Shown piece by piece: positions 45,840 to 58,841 of a stretch of DNA of 64,000 bases. Every line of letters starts with the position of its first letter. Position 1 is the stretch's first letter. Made by a program: the position numbers and the translations under genes. The stretch is from positions 16,764,274-16,828,273 of the forward strand of contig OY744537.1 of the NCBI GenBank assembly GCA_963556195.1, written 5' to 3'. The notes below the pieces were generated by a model, which was given only the letters and a program-made list of their open reading frames with translations, did not search any database and was not told where the DNA came from. This DNA comes from Sepiola atlantica. Lineage: Eukaryota > Mollusca > Cephalopoda > Sepiida > Sepiolidae.

Positions 45840-46510
45840 TTCAGTCAAAGTTCTCAGAAATCAAAGGAGTCCCATCTTGGAACTAACACTTGCTCTCTAT
45901 ACATAGATAATCGAATATTCTATTAAATTCTCCTTTACCTGTCAAACGTTGAGTTAGTAAAGAAGTTAAGAATATTATTTCTTTCCCCAATTGACCAGTT
46001 AACTGTGTTGTGGACTGATCCGGATTTACTCATAGTAACAGGATGAATTCGTCAGGTCACTATAAAGTCGACACTTTTCCTAACTAAAGGGGAACCACTT
46101 ATAGCACATCTGCCTAGCGCCTGTATTTGCGACTGACTTGATACATTATTCCTGTCTTGTGTTCTTATGTATTTATTGTTATTACTACGATATAACACTA
46201 TGGTGTAGTATATTTTTTTTGTGGTCTCTTGATCTTACCGGATTCCAGGACAAGAATTCAACTAGTCTGGTGGAGTACTCAGTTACGTGCTGTTACTTGA
46301 GGTAACATTGCACTATTTTTTATATGAGCCAGTGTATAGCCGTGTCGAGGGGATATTATTTGGGCTTCGAATACTATGTTATTTTGAATAGTTGGTCAAC
46401 ATTTACTTGTAGGGGGAAGTATCCTCATGTCAGGTTGTCCTGACAAACCCTTTTACAGAGAGACCGAAGACACCCGAGGGTGATGTCTAGTAGGTAATTT
46501 AAACTCTCGT
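45840..46510. other. Intronic stretch, nothing recognised
   Basis: It has more balanced composition than its neighbours and short chance frames; no exon or repeat boundary was found. Confidence 0.4.
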
Positions 46511-46529
46511 TTATATATATATATATATA

Positions 46530-46784
46530 AAGAGTTTGAACGCAAAACGCGATAAATCCAATTCGTTTACATTGAGACCTTACACAATAAAAACACAAAT
46601 ATATTAAATGTAGACTTCGAATAAAAGCTGATTTTAATTGAAATCAAAATAAAAATTATTTCGGTATCATATTAATGTAACACGGTTTTGGGGTGTCGTC
46701 GCGTGTTCAAATGCAACACATTTTGTAGGGGCAGTTTTGTGATTTTGAAAATGGTGTTTATCGCGTTTTGCATTTGACATCTTC

Positions 46785-46790
<6 letters not shown>
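46530..46790. mobile_element. TIR element between two TA tracts
   Basis: The left end AGAGTTTGAACGCAAAACGC plus GATAAA is inverted at the right end as TTTATCGCGTTTTGCATTTG. The arms are only about 25-30 bp. TA runs lie outside both ends (46512-46529 and 46787-46815). The centre contains CGCGTGTTCAAATGCAACAC. Non-coding. Confidence 0.7.
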
Positions 46791-46815
<25 letters not shown>

Positions 46816-47471
46816 AGAAACAAGGTTTAGAATCATTAATGTTCTATACAAATAAATGAAACTAACTACAAAACAAAAAATAAAATAAATTTATTTATTA
46901 TGAGAGAAAAGGCATTTCTAAAAATCGTGTTTCATGTTTCTGCATATTCTGAGAAAGATGTAACACTAAAAAGTATATGGTCATATATAGACTTATAGAT
47001 GATACATTATCTGTCATTATATAGAGGCGTTTGTGTATGCACGCAAGAGAGGAATCATTTTTCCATATTTTAACAGCTGTGTGACAGTCTGACCAAACAA
47101 TTGTAATATATATTGTGTCTGTGTGAGTGCATAATGTTATATTTACAAAGAACGCAAAACATGTTTCTTCAATTAAAAAAAAAAAAATACATCGTAACTG
47201 ATGAATAAGGATAACATTGATGTTATTATTTGTTTAATTTGTCCATTATGTTATGCTCGTTTATGAAAGAATTCTAACTGTCTGTTAGGAGACAAATTTA
47301 ATAAACATTGTTATTTTAAATTATATACATACATTTTTGTTATATAACAAAAATAATTAGAAATTAGATATCATCTGCTATATAATAATACTTTTGAAAA
47401 TAATTTGAAATTAAAAGGAAACTTTCAAAAGGGATGCTTTTAAGAAAAAGAGTATAGATATTATTACTTAC

Positions 47472-47534
47472 CACATCTAGCTTTTTCTCATCATTTCTCA
47501 TTGTTGTCATATAAGGCAGGGAGTCATAAATTGC
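47472..47534 (-). CDS. CACHD1: CACHD1-like gene, internal exon A
   Basis: A 63-bp minus-strand exon of exactly 21 codons, with acceptor TTTAATTTTAG and donor GTAAGTAATAA. It reads AIYDSLPYMTTMRNDEKKLD plus V and continues in phase 0 into exon B as ...LDVIADRLRERF. It occupies the place of the short segment before the KKIREKF helix in CACHD1. By itself it would be too short to call; it is supported by the splice borders and the in-frame join. The upstream exon(s) with signal peptide were not identified between 47.5 and 64 kb and may lie beyond the window. Confidence 0.7.
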
Positions 47535-47786
47535 CTAAAATTAAATAAAAAGAACAATGCTTTAAGAAAACTGATATATGAATAGATATATTCATAAGGG
47601 AAAACAATATAAAATTGGATAGTGGAAATTGAAATTCAGGAGAGGGGGGGGGGTCCTCAAACTCTTCTGCAGTAAATTCCAAATTCATACGAAGAGGCAT
47701 AAACCTTTTTCAAATCAATTGCTTGAATTTTTTGAAAAATACATTAAACTGTTTACTGATAATAATCAAAACAGATAAGGAATACA

Positions 47787-48110
47787 TAAATATTTGAACT
47801 GCAGGTTTTTCTTCCAAATAAATTTTTGCTATGGATATTTCAGTTCAAGTACAAAGCGATAGGAAACCTGTTCATTTTCTCGATTATTGAATTAAAATTA
47901 TTCTGAAAAACATCAAAAGGCAATCAAATAAGTGAGTGACAGAAAATTGTATTTTAATTAAATGCCTCTGATGATTTGAAAGAAATGAAGCAAGGAATAA
48001 CTCTAAAGTAAAAAGAATAAAGTTAGTGAATTCTTTCTATGATATATGCACCCTGGTATGCCAGGTGTTGTGGGGAGGGTCACACACAAGAACTAAAATA
48101 TGTACAAATA
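47787..48110 (+). repeat. Dispersed direct repeat, copy 1 (with 51960-52330)
   Basis: AACTGCAGGTTTTTCTTC, ATATTTCAGT.CAAGTACAAA, ACCTGTTCATTTTCT, AAAATTATTCTGAAAAA and AAATAAGTGAGTGACAGAAA occur in order at both sites, 4.17 kb apart and in the same orientation. Class is unknown. Confidence 0.75.
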
Positions 48111-48119
48111 AATATATTT

Positions 48120-49080
48120 AGGCTTCTTGTCCATGTTATTCATGGAAAGAAATTCTCAACAAATCAGTCAAATCATTACATTCTTAATCATTTTTAATTA
48201 AAATATATGTCATTTATATAAATGTTGCAGATAGCATATCAATTCTAATAGATTTAAAACATGATACACAAGTTGATTCTAAGAATCTTTCGCAAAAATA
48301 TTTAAAATATTTATAATTGAAACCCTTGACACCCAAAAAGTAAGAAATCCTTTCACCTTCCTTTATTCCTAATCCCATTACAAGTACTAGTCTTAGAGAA
48401 GGGTGATGATAATCATCATCAAGCTTTTCAAATATATACACTTCACCAGTTGACCCTAACAAAGTTGGCCCTGAAACTATTGAGGATCTGAGAATCTCCA
48501 AAAGAAAGTACACAAAAGCATTCTACCGATCATTCAGTAAAAGATGTAAATTTGTATGAATCGACATGGCATGCCTTTTGACCGACTTGCTTCTGCTGTT
48601 GGTATAGGTATCCCTAATTCATTTTAGAATCAGGTAATTACAGAAGGAACCACATGGAGGTTGCCAGCATCCATATTGAAAGTGGTATTATAGAACTGGC
48701 ATAATTCGAAATTGGTATGCCCAGGCTGTCAGTTCACATCGGTATCAACTTCACCGCAGCCACATTATTCACTCAAACAAATGAGTATAATCTTCACTGA
48801 ATTTCGTATACGACTTACTTCAGTCTAGTTTTCTTTCATTTTTTTTTTTTTGCAACTAAATCTATTGACAAGACTAATAAAACCTAATCAATATTAAAAA
48901 CAACACGCATGAAACATCATAGCTGTACATTTCAAACTTGTTATTTTTGTTACGGTTTCAGGAACATCCAAGAACTTACAGGCCCATGAATGGTTCTCTG
49001 TGTTACATAGTGCTAGGTTGAACTTTCATCTCAATTTACTTGAGGCGATTATCATTAACGCCTCTTGATTTAGTTTATGT
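48120..49080. other. Non-coding stretch, nothing recognised
   Basis: Minus-strand donor-like sites at 48820 and 48975 have no open exon attached. A T-run lies at 48839-48851. Confidence 0.45.
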
Positions 49081-49084
49081 AGAC

Positions 49085-49930
49085 AGAGAGAGTTGAAACA
49101 GACGCTGCAGATATTGTATGATTTGAATCCATCTGTCAAGAGATTTTTTTTTACTTCCCAATTATCTGAGGCAATGGCTGAATCCTTAGAAAGTGACCTC
49201 CAGTCTGTAGTGGAATGGGGGCAGAAATGGATGATAACATTTAAAGCTCCTTTCCTGCAACAACTACAAAAAAAAACTCTTCAACCACCAATTGACATGG
49301 CAAATAACACCCTACCTGAGAGTCCAACATTCAAACTCCTCGGCCTAACATTCACAGGTAACATGAATTGGACCAAATACATAGAAGACATTGCCAAAGC
49401 TGCGCAAAGAAAGTAGGCTCCCTCTACCGTGCTAGAAAATTTCTCACACCTGACGGTATCGTATATCTCTACAAAGCCACCATCTGCCCATGCATGGAGT
49501 ATTGTTGTCACATCTGAGCTGGTGCAGCATCCACTAGTCTCTCCCTCTTAGACAAGGGCCGAAAAAGAGTCTCTAATCTGATACGTCCCTCACTATCCAC
49601 CAAGCTCCAGCCCCTGTCCTATCACTTCAATGTTGCATCCTTGTGCTTGTTTTACAAGTACTTCAATGGCTCTGGTGCCCCCTCAACGTAAATACACTCG
49701 ACTAACCCGACAATTAGCTTAATCTCATCCATTCACTGTTGAGGTCCATAGATGCCAGACAGCCTTCTACTCAAATAGCTTCTTTCCTCGTGCTGCCGGC
49801 CTTTAGAACTCCCTCCCTGCTTTCTGTTTCCCCGACTGTATAGACATGTAAAAATTTAAAACTAATGTGAACAAACTTTCACCTTAATTCTCAGTAACCC
49901 CATTTACTCTACAGTGGCAACTTGCCTTGT
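49085..49930 (+). mobile_element. Non-LTR retrotransposon relic, second copy
   Basis: The same family as 10400-11800, on the other strand. 49093-49416 encodes ESLESDLQSVVEWGQKWMIT, MANNTLPESPTFKLLGLTFT and GNMNWTKYIEDIAKAA. After a frameshift at about 49411 come VGSLYRARKFLTP, YLYKATICPCMEYCCHI and, later, NVASLCLFYKYFNG. The catalytic palm is absent, so it is a 5'-truncated copy. It ends near a long A-run at 49948-49964. Confidence 0.85.
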
Positions 49931-49964
49931 TTGGGGTGAACTATGTTAAAAAAAAAAAAAAAAA

Positions 49965-50583
49965 ATTTTTTTTTTTTTAAAAAACATTAAAAAAAAACAT
50001 TGTGGTCATAACAACCAAGTAATACTTACACTATTTACAGTTAGAGACTATAAAGAACTAACTAAACTACTTTCTCATGGTTGTCATTAGTTGAAGAGGA
50101 ATTTTTTTTTTGAAAGTCATGAGTATCTCTGTACAAAATAAATGTTAATATAAAAAACAATTATTAGAAAACCTAAGAAATGTGCCTGGCCCCTTTAATT
50201 AAGAGCCCAAGGGTGTCTTCTCAATGAAAGGTCCAGAAAAGTTTACCCATACTAGAGATGGTATACTCACTAACTGAGCATCAACCTAAGAAACATCAAA
50301 GGGAGACATAAGTCTGGTATTAACCAACAGCAGTCAAGCTATGCAGATCTACAGAACACATTTATTGACATCTCGTTTTATCTATCGGCTATTTTGGCTT
50401 TGCCTCAGAGAAAAGGATTCTTTTCTTTTCTTTTTTTTACATAAAAATATCTATTTATATATTTCTTAAATATATTTTGTAAATCTGAAAATTTGGTATA
50501 TCATCCTGTGATAAGTTTGATGTTTTTTTTTATTAATATTGAATAAAAAGTTAGAAGGGAGCATAGGGAAATGTTTGGGGGGG

Positions 50584-50620
<37 letters not shown>

Positions 50621-50905
50621 CAGTGGATTTGGTGAATCAACCAAAAGATAATGGAAGTGAGGGCAAGAATAGAAGGTGCCCCCTCCCCCTGGAAAGAAGG
50701 CAATTAATATGCATGCAGAAGGAGAAAAAAAAAAAAAAAAAGAAGAAGAGTCTATTCTAACAACAACTGAAACCTTCTCGGTTGGGTGCTACCAGTTACA
50801 AGGGGGAAAGAGGTTAGAGACACATCAATGGATAATATTAAGACATTCCAAGAAATGAAATATGTGGAATGAATTTTCTGGAGTTGGAGAGAAAGCCAAA
50901 GGATA
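49965..50905. other. Non-coding stretch with A-runs
   Basis: A-runs at 50585-50616 and 50727-50741. Nothing else is recognised. Confidence 0.45.
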
Positions 50906-50909
50906 TTAT

Positions 50910-51260
50910 TTACTCCTTCCCAGGAGTTAGGCACAAGGCCAGTTTTATCTTACTCCCACAAGTAAGATGTGACCCAAGATCGGGTCGGGAAAGTGGGGTT
51001 TGAAAAGCCAGCGCCCGAGAAGTGAGCACTCTGGCCATTAAAAATTGCCTGGGCAGCCCCGTCGGCATTCCCCGGTAGGGGCGCCTCAGACAGTAAGCAA
51101 TAAACTTACTCCTCCCCAAAGAGGGGAGGCAAAGCCTGGGAGGGTGGACCTCCTAGAACTGCACAGGACAGACCCATTGACCGGCGTAAATCAAGCCCCG
51201 AAGGACAAGACAATACTAGTATGGGGTGCAGTATCAGCGGAACACTAAGCCAAAGGATGG
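50910..51260 (-). mobile_element. U2-snRNA-derived SINE, body type 3, deleted head
   Basis: On the minus strand CCTTTGGCTTAGTGTTCCG (about 51258-51240) is the U2 head with the central GATCAAAGTGTAGTATC removed. The type-3 body follows with high similarity to 30985-31282 (GTCTGTCCTGTGCAGTTCTA, GGGGCTGCCCAGGCAATTTT, CTGGCCTTGTGCCTAACTCC). An extra segment with CACTTCTCGGGCGCTGGCTT, absent from the 31-kb copy, has a counterpart at 59865-59910. Confidence 0.85.
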
Positions 51261-51334
51261 ATATATATGTCTAAATCTGCCCTTTTGGATGAAACCGCGG
51301 TACATTGCTGAAATATGTAATATACAGTATCTAA

Positions 51335-51341
<7 letters not shown>

Positions 51342-51380
<39 letters not shown>
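51342..51380. repeat. TA microsatellite
   Basis: About 20 TA units. Confidence 0.95.
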
Positions 51381-51959
51381 CAGCATTATTGTGGACATTC
51401 ATGTTTGTGTAGAGAGTGCCATTATTAAATGAAGTGATTAATTTATCTATGGGGCTGGGAACAGAAAATCTGTCAACGGAGAAATAAGATCTGAACAAAT
51501 TTTGACAGACACAGTACTTAGTATAATAAGGATTGAGGAATAACATTTATGGACATATTTTCAAAGCTTTGCCAGAGTTAGTGGGGGATAACAGCACATG
51601 CAATAGTATAGTAAAGATTAGGGAGTAATTTTATGAGTATATTTATTTTGAAAGGGTGAGTTCTGTCCCCCTTTGCTCCTCTCAAAAAATAAATGAAGCC
51701 TAACTCATCAGACTGTCTTTTATGTCTACTATCTATGTTGCAAATTCCATAAATATCTGCCCAGTAATATTTTGAATCCTTGTGTGCATTCATTTCAATT
51801 TTTTTTTTTTTTTTTTTTTTTTTTAGTGCTTAGCCAAAGACAATTGTGTTACACATTCTTTCACAGAAAGCTGAGCTGCCTGGAGCAAAACCTTCAAATT
51901 CCTGACTGTGTCCAAATGGAGGTGATCTCCATTTGAACACTGATCCTGACAAGAAATAC

Positions 51960-52186
51960 ATAAATATTTTAACTGCAGGTTTTTTTCTTCAAAATAAATA
52001 TTTCCTATGCATATTTCAGTCCAAGTACAAAACGATAAAAAAAAAAAATTTTTTTTTAAAAACCTGTTCATTTTCTTGATCATAATAAACTAAAATTATT
52101 CTGAAAAATATCAATGGGCAACTAAATAAGTGAGTAACAGAAAAAGTATTAAATATTGACAGTTAATCCAAAGATATACAGCTGAA

Positions 52187-52244
<58 letters not shown>

Positions 52245-52330
52245 CTTTTATATTATACACTTATAAAATAATATATTGTGCATATATATTAGTTTCTGTA
52301 TTTACTTCAACAGTGCTCAATAAATCAGTC
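51960..52330 (+). repeat. Dispersed direct repeat, copy 2 (with 47787-48110)
   Basis: See the first copy for the shared blocks. This copy has an added A/T run (52038-52062) and a 54-bp TA tract (52188-52241). Confidence 0.75.
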
Positions 52331-52604
52331 GAGCTTAGTAGTAGTATAAACATATACTTATGGCAAGCAAGCAACACAGTAACCTTCCTGTTTCATTAAT
52401 ATATTAAGGTTTCTTTTATACTCAAATAATATTTAGATTAACCTTAACATCAGGGAGGGGTGTGAGTATTTCTATCTAGTAGGCAATAAGCTTTAATTAG
52501 TGGGAGGTGGTTGCTTTATTTGCTTATGATTTCATCCTTGAAGTGAAACAAAAAAAGTGTCTGTGTTGCTTGCTTGTCATAAGGATATTTTTTTTAATAC
52601 ATAT

Positions 52605-52935
52605 ACTAGCAGGATTACCCGACATTGCCTGGGTTAAGGGAAGGGCAATATCATATGCCCCAGTAAGGACCAAGGGGTAATTTTTTTATGTATAGGATGT
52701 TCTCAGTTTCATAAAAATCTGTCAATTAAGCAAACCTAGCTCATTACACTCCCTATAACGTCTATGTTCCAAATTTCAGAAGATCTGTTGAGTAGTTTTT
52801 TTCTGTCTCTGGATGCAGAGTCACTCACAGACACACGGATCTTCATTTTTATTACATGCTAGCAGGGTTACCTGTCTTGGCAAGGATAACACCACATGCA
52901 GCAGTATAATAAGGACCGAGGAATAACATTTATGG
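52605..52935 (+). repeat. Two tandem-like 'CTAGCAGG.TTACC' repeat heads
   Basis: ACTAGCAGGATTACCCGACA (52612) and GCTAGCAGGGTTACCTGTCT (52858) open two similar segments in the same orientation, each going into a 'GGATAACACCACATGCAGCAGTATAATAAGGACC'-type or related text. The second shares AACA(C)ACATGCA.(A/C)AGTATA with 51590-51610. They may be successive insertions into the same site or one duplicated element. Confidence 0.55.
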
Positions 52936-53027
52936 ACATATTCATTTTCAAAGGCTGTTTTGTAGTCCCTTTGCTCCCCCTAAGAAATAACTCAACATAG
53001 CTAATTTTCACAAAACTAATCATCATC

Positions 53028-53260
53028 ATCATCATCAACCGGTTTATTTGTTGAATCAGGCCACAATTAATCCTCTGATGAGGGTGGGGCCTGATTGTCT
53101 AGTCTCGAAATCTAAGTCTTCCTCTCCACTCCTGTCTTTGGCAAGGTTTGATGGAATCCATACCCATGGCCTTCCTATCACGTTTGACTACGTCCTCCCA
53201 AGTCAACTTGGGTCTGCCAGTGGTGATGTTCTCTGCTGGCATTTGTAATCAGCAGGTTAC
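53028..53260 (+). repeat. Dispersed repeat with CATCATCATCAACCGG head
   Basis: A CATCAT microsatellite head, then CCGGTTTATTTGTTGAATCA, CTTGGCAAGGTTTGATGG-type text, CACGTTTGACTACGTCCTCC and AAGTCAACTTGGGTCTGCC. The CATCAT-headed layout is typical of mollusc interspersed repeats; the family is not named. A poly(G) run follows at 53306-53318 and another at 53601-53613. Confidence 0.55.
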
Positions 53261-53896
53261 TCAGGATGTTTTATTCATAGTTTGCATATATTTTGAGAGG
53301 GGGCGGGGGGGGGGGGGGTATCTCCGATCAGTATTAAATTTAAACCATAGATATGAGAGACTAATTAACTGATTTAAGTTATAAAAACAACTCAAAGATA
53401 AAATAATCTTTTTTTTTTCTTCTTTTGCTTCTCTTGGGAGGAAAAAAAAAAAAGCATGAAGCCTCCTTGAATTGTCAGGTGTATCATGGAGGTTATATAT
53501 TACTACTACTAATATTACTGCTAAGACTAAAAAAAAACACCTATAGTTTAAAACGATTCAACAGAATCGCACAAAATTTGGTGCAGAGTATCCTTGAGTT
53601 ACGGGGGGGGGGGGGGGTTGCTCAACTACTACAATTAAGATATTATACAGCTCTGTCCAGTTTTTTGTTTTCTTTTTGAAAATGATTAAAGTTTCTACCA
53701 TTCCGAACCTTTAAATATTTAGCAGTAAGTCCACCATTTTACAATTTACTACCTTTATATTTTAAAATTTTTGAAATATAAATAAATTGATCCGAGATTA
53801 ATACACCTATACCGTCTCTTATTTATTTTTGTTCATCCCATTTTCCACCTTCCGGTTTCAACATTGCGTTGCCCCTGCCTCAGAATTGTTATCTTC

Positions 53897-53940
<44 letters not shown>
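53897..53940. repeat. TA microsatellite
   Basis: About 22 TA units. Confidence 0.95.
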
Positions 53941-53947
<7 letters not shown>

Positions 53948-54183
53948 AAAAAAACAAAAAAAACTGGCGAAGATGGAATCTAATTCGACACATGTATTGA
54001 AGGGGAGGACGTTTTTCTGTAAATAATATCCGAAGTGAGTCGTTTTCTTTCTTGTAAATCTGAAAATTTATTTGCCGATAAAATTTGGACTTTGTTTTTT
54101 ATAATGTCCCGTTTATATTGGTTATGGAGAAACAGCTGTAGTTCTTTTTAAGTGTTACAAGGACTTGTTTTTGTTGGAAAATA

Positions 54184-54186
<3 letters not shown>

Positions 54187-54256
<70 letters not shown>

Positions 54257-54259
54257 TAG

Positions 54260-54307
<48 letters not shown>

Positions 54308-54325
54308 TATATATATATATATATA
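54187..54325. repeat. Compound TA-GA-TA-GA-TA microsatellite
   Basis: A TA tract (54187-54236), a GA tract (to 54256), a second TA tract broken once by TAGATA, then the CTTGCTGGCTTTGCCGG repeat head. The Ile/Tyr-rich frames are artefacts. Confidence 0.95.
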
Positions 54326-54329
54326 TACT

Positions 54330-54836
54330 TGCTGGCTTTGCCGGCTCGCTATTGCTTCGCAAAGTTCGGTATTTGAAACATTATCTTAAAATAACATTTC
54401 ATTCATAACACGAACCAAAATCGTTCCCATTTATTCATATAGATAAACATTAACATTTTGTTAATTTCGATACAAATTTATTTATCTTTTAAATGTGACT
54501 GAAAAGAAAGAATAAATAAAAAAAGAAGCCTTTTCACTTGTAATTTATAAATAAATCACAACTTGTTGAAAATCAAGTTGGTTCTTATGAAGAAAGAAAC
54601 ACAAATACTAAATATTTGTCCATGAAATAAAACAATATTGCGAAATGGAACTATTTATTATATTAAAATCAAAATAATTATTCAATTAAAAAAGCAATAA
54701 AAAATGCAAATTAGTTAACCTTGCGGCTGATATCACATATACATAAGCAGTATATAAAAAAAGATGGTGCATCTATTGTATAAAGTTGATTTAACTTGAA
54801 ATAACCCTCATTGCGAAAAATGGGCTCAACTTTTGC

Positions 54837-54871
<35 letters not shown>

Positions 54872-55302
54872 ACACACACAAAGACTCATTTGCCTGTCTA
54901 AGTAAATATACCTACATTCAAGTGGGCATAGAGGAATACACAAGAATTGGGATTTGTGTTCTACAAGAATGATTGATCATTCCATTTTAGGTGGTCATGC
55001 CCAGCGAATAGTGGAAATGTAGAAGTGTGTCAAATGGGAAAACCAAGAATAAGAATACAGAGAGAGAGGGGGAGGCATAACTATAGCATATGCATGCAAA
55101 ACCCGTTCAACTGATTTGTTATTGCGGCAATAAACCATCACCTTGAATTCTCCTCAGTATCATTCACTGTACACATCCCTGGCAAGGCACATTTGTAAAA
55201 TTAATCAAAACAAGCTGCACACTTGATCCATCCCAATGTCTACTGATTAAGAAAAAAAAAAAAAATATATATATATTTTTTTTTAAGAAGGTGGGAGGCA
55301 GG

Positions 55303-55338
<36 letters not shown>

Positions 55339-57390
55339 CCTTTTTAACTCACTGAAGCCATGAGATATTTTCGGTTTCTTCAATGGGTTTTCTTATTGCT
55401 TATTCTACTACTGCCCCACCCACCCCCCACACACATTGGAGTGATGAAGTGACTATCCTCACACATTGTGAAATCAAGTTAAAGTTCTCTTTATAGTAAT
55501 AACTTATTCAAATCTATGAATCCATCCCTTAAACTACAAGTCAAATGAGAGAGAAAGAGAGATAATTTATAGAGTATTCCTTCGTCTAAGCACATTTGGT
55601 TATGTTCAATTTGTGACTTCGTATTTTAGTTGAGATCCTTCAAGTTTTTTTGTTTCAGGTAGAAACCGAGTGATAAATTCACCATGATTATAATTCCAAG
55701 TACTTTCGACCTAATCACTTGAGGGAGTTATGTGTATTACAAAGGTTTTCAACAATTTAAATATTTATTTCAGAAAATTTGGTGGGAGAATGATGTAACT
55801 TCGGTGGTTAAAATTAATAGGACTGTCCATTAGAGATGTGCAGTTTTCCGGTTGTACTTGTACACCGAAAACATCGGCAAAACTGAAATCGTTTGGTGTA
55901 GTTCTCCCCACCTTCCCGAAAATAAATGTAACAATGGATTAAAAAAACTACTGTACAGAATTTTGGAAATTTGGAACATAATTGTTTATTATTTTTGCAA
56001 TACACATAACTCCCCGAAGATGGTCTGCGCTTAGACCAATAGTGAATATATCAGCCAGTTTTCACCTAAGACAAAGACTCAGCAGGAAACTTGAACGGAT
56101 CAATCAGTATATGCAGGCAAAAAATTGTACATAATATTTAACCAAATTGTGTGTGTGTGTGTGTGTGTGTGATTCTACTTTTCTAGACATGTTCCAATAT
56201 GTGCACATACCTAACAACATGCTTATAAACATTCTGCCAAAGATATCTGAAAGCTTTTTATTTCAAACATGCAGCCCACAGGACTGTATAGTCGAGAAGT
56301 TAGAGTCAAAGTTAGGGCAAATTCATTGCTTCCGGCACTAGAGTGGGATCTTTTAAATTTTCAGGAGTCAGAATCATAATCAAGCAGACGACTCCACGGC
56401 ACATATCACTTCAAAAAAAAAAAAAAAAAAAAATTTCAATCCTTTAGTTTGTTTTTAATAAACAAAATCTAACAAAAAATGCTGAATTCACAGAGCCTTG
56501 AAAAACAGCGATCCTCTTTAAAATCAAAGCGCTAGTATATATACATCATTACTAGTGGAGGAAGAATATTTCTTAGTTTTTTAGGAGTTAGAGTCAAGAG
56601 TTTGAGCCACCGACTCCACATCCGGAGAGTTCAGAAAAAAAGTTTAGGAATCTTATGAGTTTGGTCATAAAAGCCGCAATTGAAAATTTTGTTTTCAAAT
56701 ATGGTTGTACATTAAGAGAAATAAAAAGCAAATGTTGTTTTGGGAGAGAGTGAGAATTTTGAAGCTTTCCACCAAGAAAAAAACTTGATTTGTTAGAAAA
56801 GGGGAATTAGAAGGGTTGTGAAGTGACATGTTTGTTAATTTATGGATAAGATAAAATCGCTGTAAGTTGGACATATTTGGAAACGTGGCAAGCAAAGAGA
56901 TAAAAATAATGCAAAATCAAACTACTCCAGTGACACGTAGCGAATAAGCTGATAAAATCTTTCTCTTTTTTCTGAATTTGAAACAGCATTCTCGCCCCTT
57001 ATGGGGGAGGATAATACATGAGGGTATTATGTATGCATACTGTAAAAAAAAAACCCAAAAAACTGAAAGAATTGCTAAACTCCAAATGATTGAGTACTCT
57101 CATTAATCACTGTTACAAACGTTGCTATTTATGTGAAAAAAAAGAAAGAAAAAAGACGGCGGCTGCAACAAAAGGAAAAAGACTAACACCACTGCAATGC
57201 CTACTACTGCTATGTGTTATCTACACAACAAGACTCCAGCTGTTTACATGATGAGCTACCATCCAGATAATCTGAAGTCAAAGAATTGATCCACTGAAGT
57301 GGGTTAGTTCTAATTTATTTTTTGGGGTTATTTTTGCGGCTAAAGCATTGGACAAGATGTTATAGGTTTAGAGTGTGAATGTATAGAAGG
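54330..57390. other. Mostly non-coding stretch with short repeats
   Basis: It contains TA runs at 54844-54870 and 55305-55334; the latter is closed by AGGGTGTATA and TATACACCCT to form a hairpin. There is a GT run (56149-56171), an A-run (56413-56433) and 'GACTCC'-type repeat words at 56340-56400 and 56580-56635. No supported gene. Confidence 0.45.
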
Positions 57391-57392
57391 CA

Positions 57393-57467
57393 TATTGCTA
57401 ATTTAGCGTTGCAATGATATTGCTAATTTATCGTTGCAATGATATTGCTAATTTATCATTGCAATGT
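57393..57467. repeat. 25-bp tandem repeat, three units
   Basis: ATTGCTAATTTATCGTTGCA plus ATGAT repeats three times, with single substitutions in units 1 and 3. Confidence 0.95.
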
Positions 57468-57894
57468 AAAATCATGGTAGATAGGGGCAATTAGGTCCCT
57501 CGTCCCACACTCCCAGTGAAGATAGTTCAGAAGCAACTCTTAGTTTAGGAAATGGATATCCATAGCCACTAGATAAGTAAATAAAATATATTATAGCCTG
57601 CCTACCAGAAAAGGATCTTCAAGTACATAGTCATTCCCTGGCTAATGAAAGGCAGACAACAGCATAGTCCTCATCAACAATAGAATGAAAGAATCGGCCA
57701 TCGGTTAGTTTTAAGGTCTATACCCGTCAGCACCAAAAGTAATTTTTTTCCTCCTCACATTTTGTGTGATTGTAGAGGGAAAGAGGATAGTATAGTCTAG
57801 AGAATGGAGAGGATATGTTAAAGAGTGAGGAGTAAAAAAAAGTGTTATGCAAACTTTCTTTTCTTAATCCGAAATAATCATCCATTTATTTTTT

Positions 57895-58100
57895 GATCCG
57901 TCTTAGGTGGTTCAGCCATGTACAGCGTGCCGCTCCATAATGTGCCTGGGTATCTGGTTCAAGTGTGCAAGAAGCGATATGATTGTATGCAACCTGATTG
58001 ACGTCAGACCATTGAATCTCATTGCATGGAAAGCAGGAAGCATGAGGCATTGTCTGGTGTTACCCACCACAAAGTCGAGGACACTCTTGATTTAGTGAAA
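57895..58100 (+). mobile_element. Possible LINE-related fragment
   Basis: One frame reads LRWFSHVQRAPLHNVPGYLV, reminiscent of the 'LRW(F)GHV.R' segment found near RT/endonuclease ends in invertebrate LINEs. The rest is open for about 60 codons in another frame without a recognisable domain. Weak; it could be chance. Confidence 0.35.
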
Positions 58101-58175
58101 TTATATAAATAAATTTTAGCGATTATAATTATAACCGTTCACCGAGCTTAGATAAAGTGAACCTTGGGTTTACTT

Positions 58176-58385
58176 TCAGCAGCCTTGTAACTCTCACTTC
58201 CCTATTTTGTCCTTTAGTCCTCACATCCAATGACCGATGTTTCTGACAAAGGGAAAAGAATGGCTGTTTTCTAGGTTGGAATCTATCCAGATAACACTTA
58301 TTGTTGGCTAGTTTTTAACCTTGAAGTAGTATTTTTTTTTTTTTTAGCTCCTTACATCAAGTGGTTTCATGCCTTGTCTGGAGGG
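58176..58385. repeat. Dispersed repeat, copy 2 of 2
   Basis: Matches 140-335 in the same orientation (CCTTTAGTCCTCACAT, TTTCTGACAAAGGG, GGCTAGTTTTTAACCTTGAA, TTACATCAAGTGG). Confidence 0.7.
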
Positions 58386-58841
58386 ATTTCCATAAAAAAA
58401 ATATATTTTCATAAAGAAATGAAATAACTTAAATTTCTTTGTATATGAAGAATTAAAAATTAAAAGGCAACTTTTTGACAATATGATCATTATAATAACA
58501 TAATTGATAAGGGTGAAAAATGGACTCACTTCATACAATTATTTTTATTAATAAAATACTAATTGTATAGTCTTACTACGTACCGTGTTATACAGTTATA
58601 TATCGATTTAGGCCTGACTACAAATGTAGTTAAGAGAGGCATTAGATGGCGTCAAATCATGAATCAATTATTTGACACATGGGATCAAAGCCAAAGAAAA
58701 GTGTTGTGTTGCCAGTGGTGTAACCGCAAACCAGACATTCAGCGCACTCTCTAATTATTAAATTGTTTCACGTTTCAATCAGGAATGTGAAGTCGATAGC
58801 ATAAATGCTTGCCTCAGACTCTTGAAATTTTAAAAAGGTCC

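Noticed and set aside
48980..49040. Minus-strand CCT/GTAAGTTC donor as possible N-terminal exon
   Set aside because: The reading frames behind it contain stops within about ten codons and no signal peptide-like sequence.
58563..58754. Plus frame with GIRWRQIMNQLFDTWDQSQ as exon
   Set aside because: No splice borders of quality and no family recognised; left uncalled.
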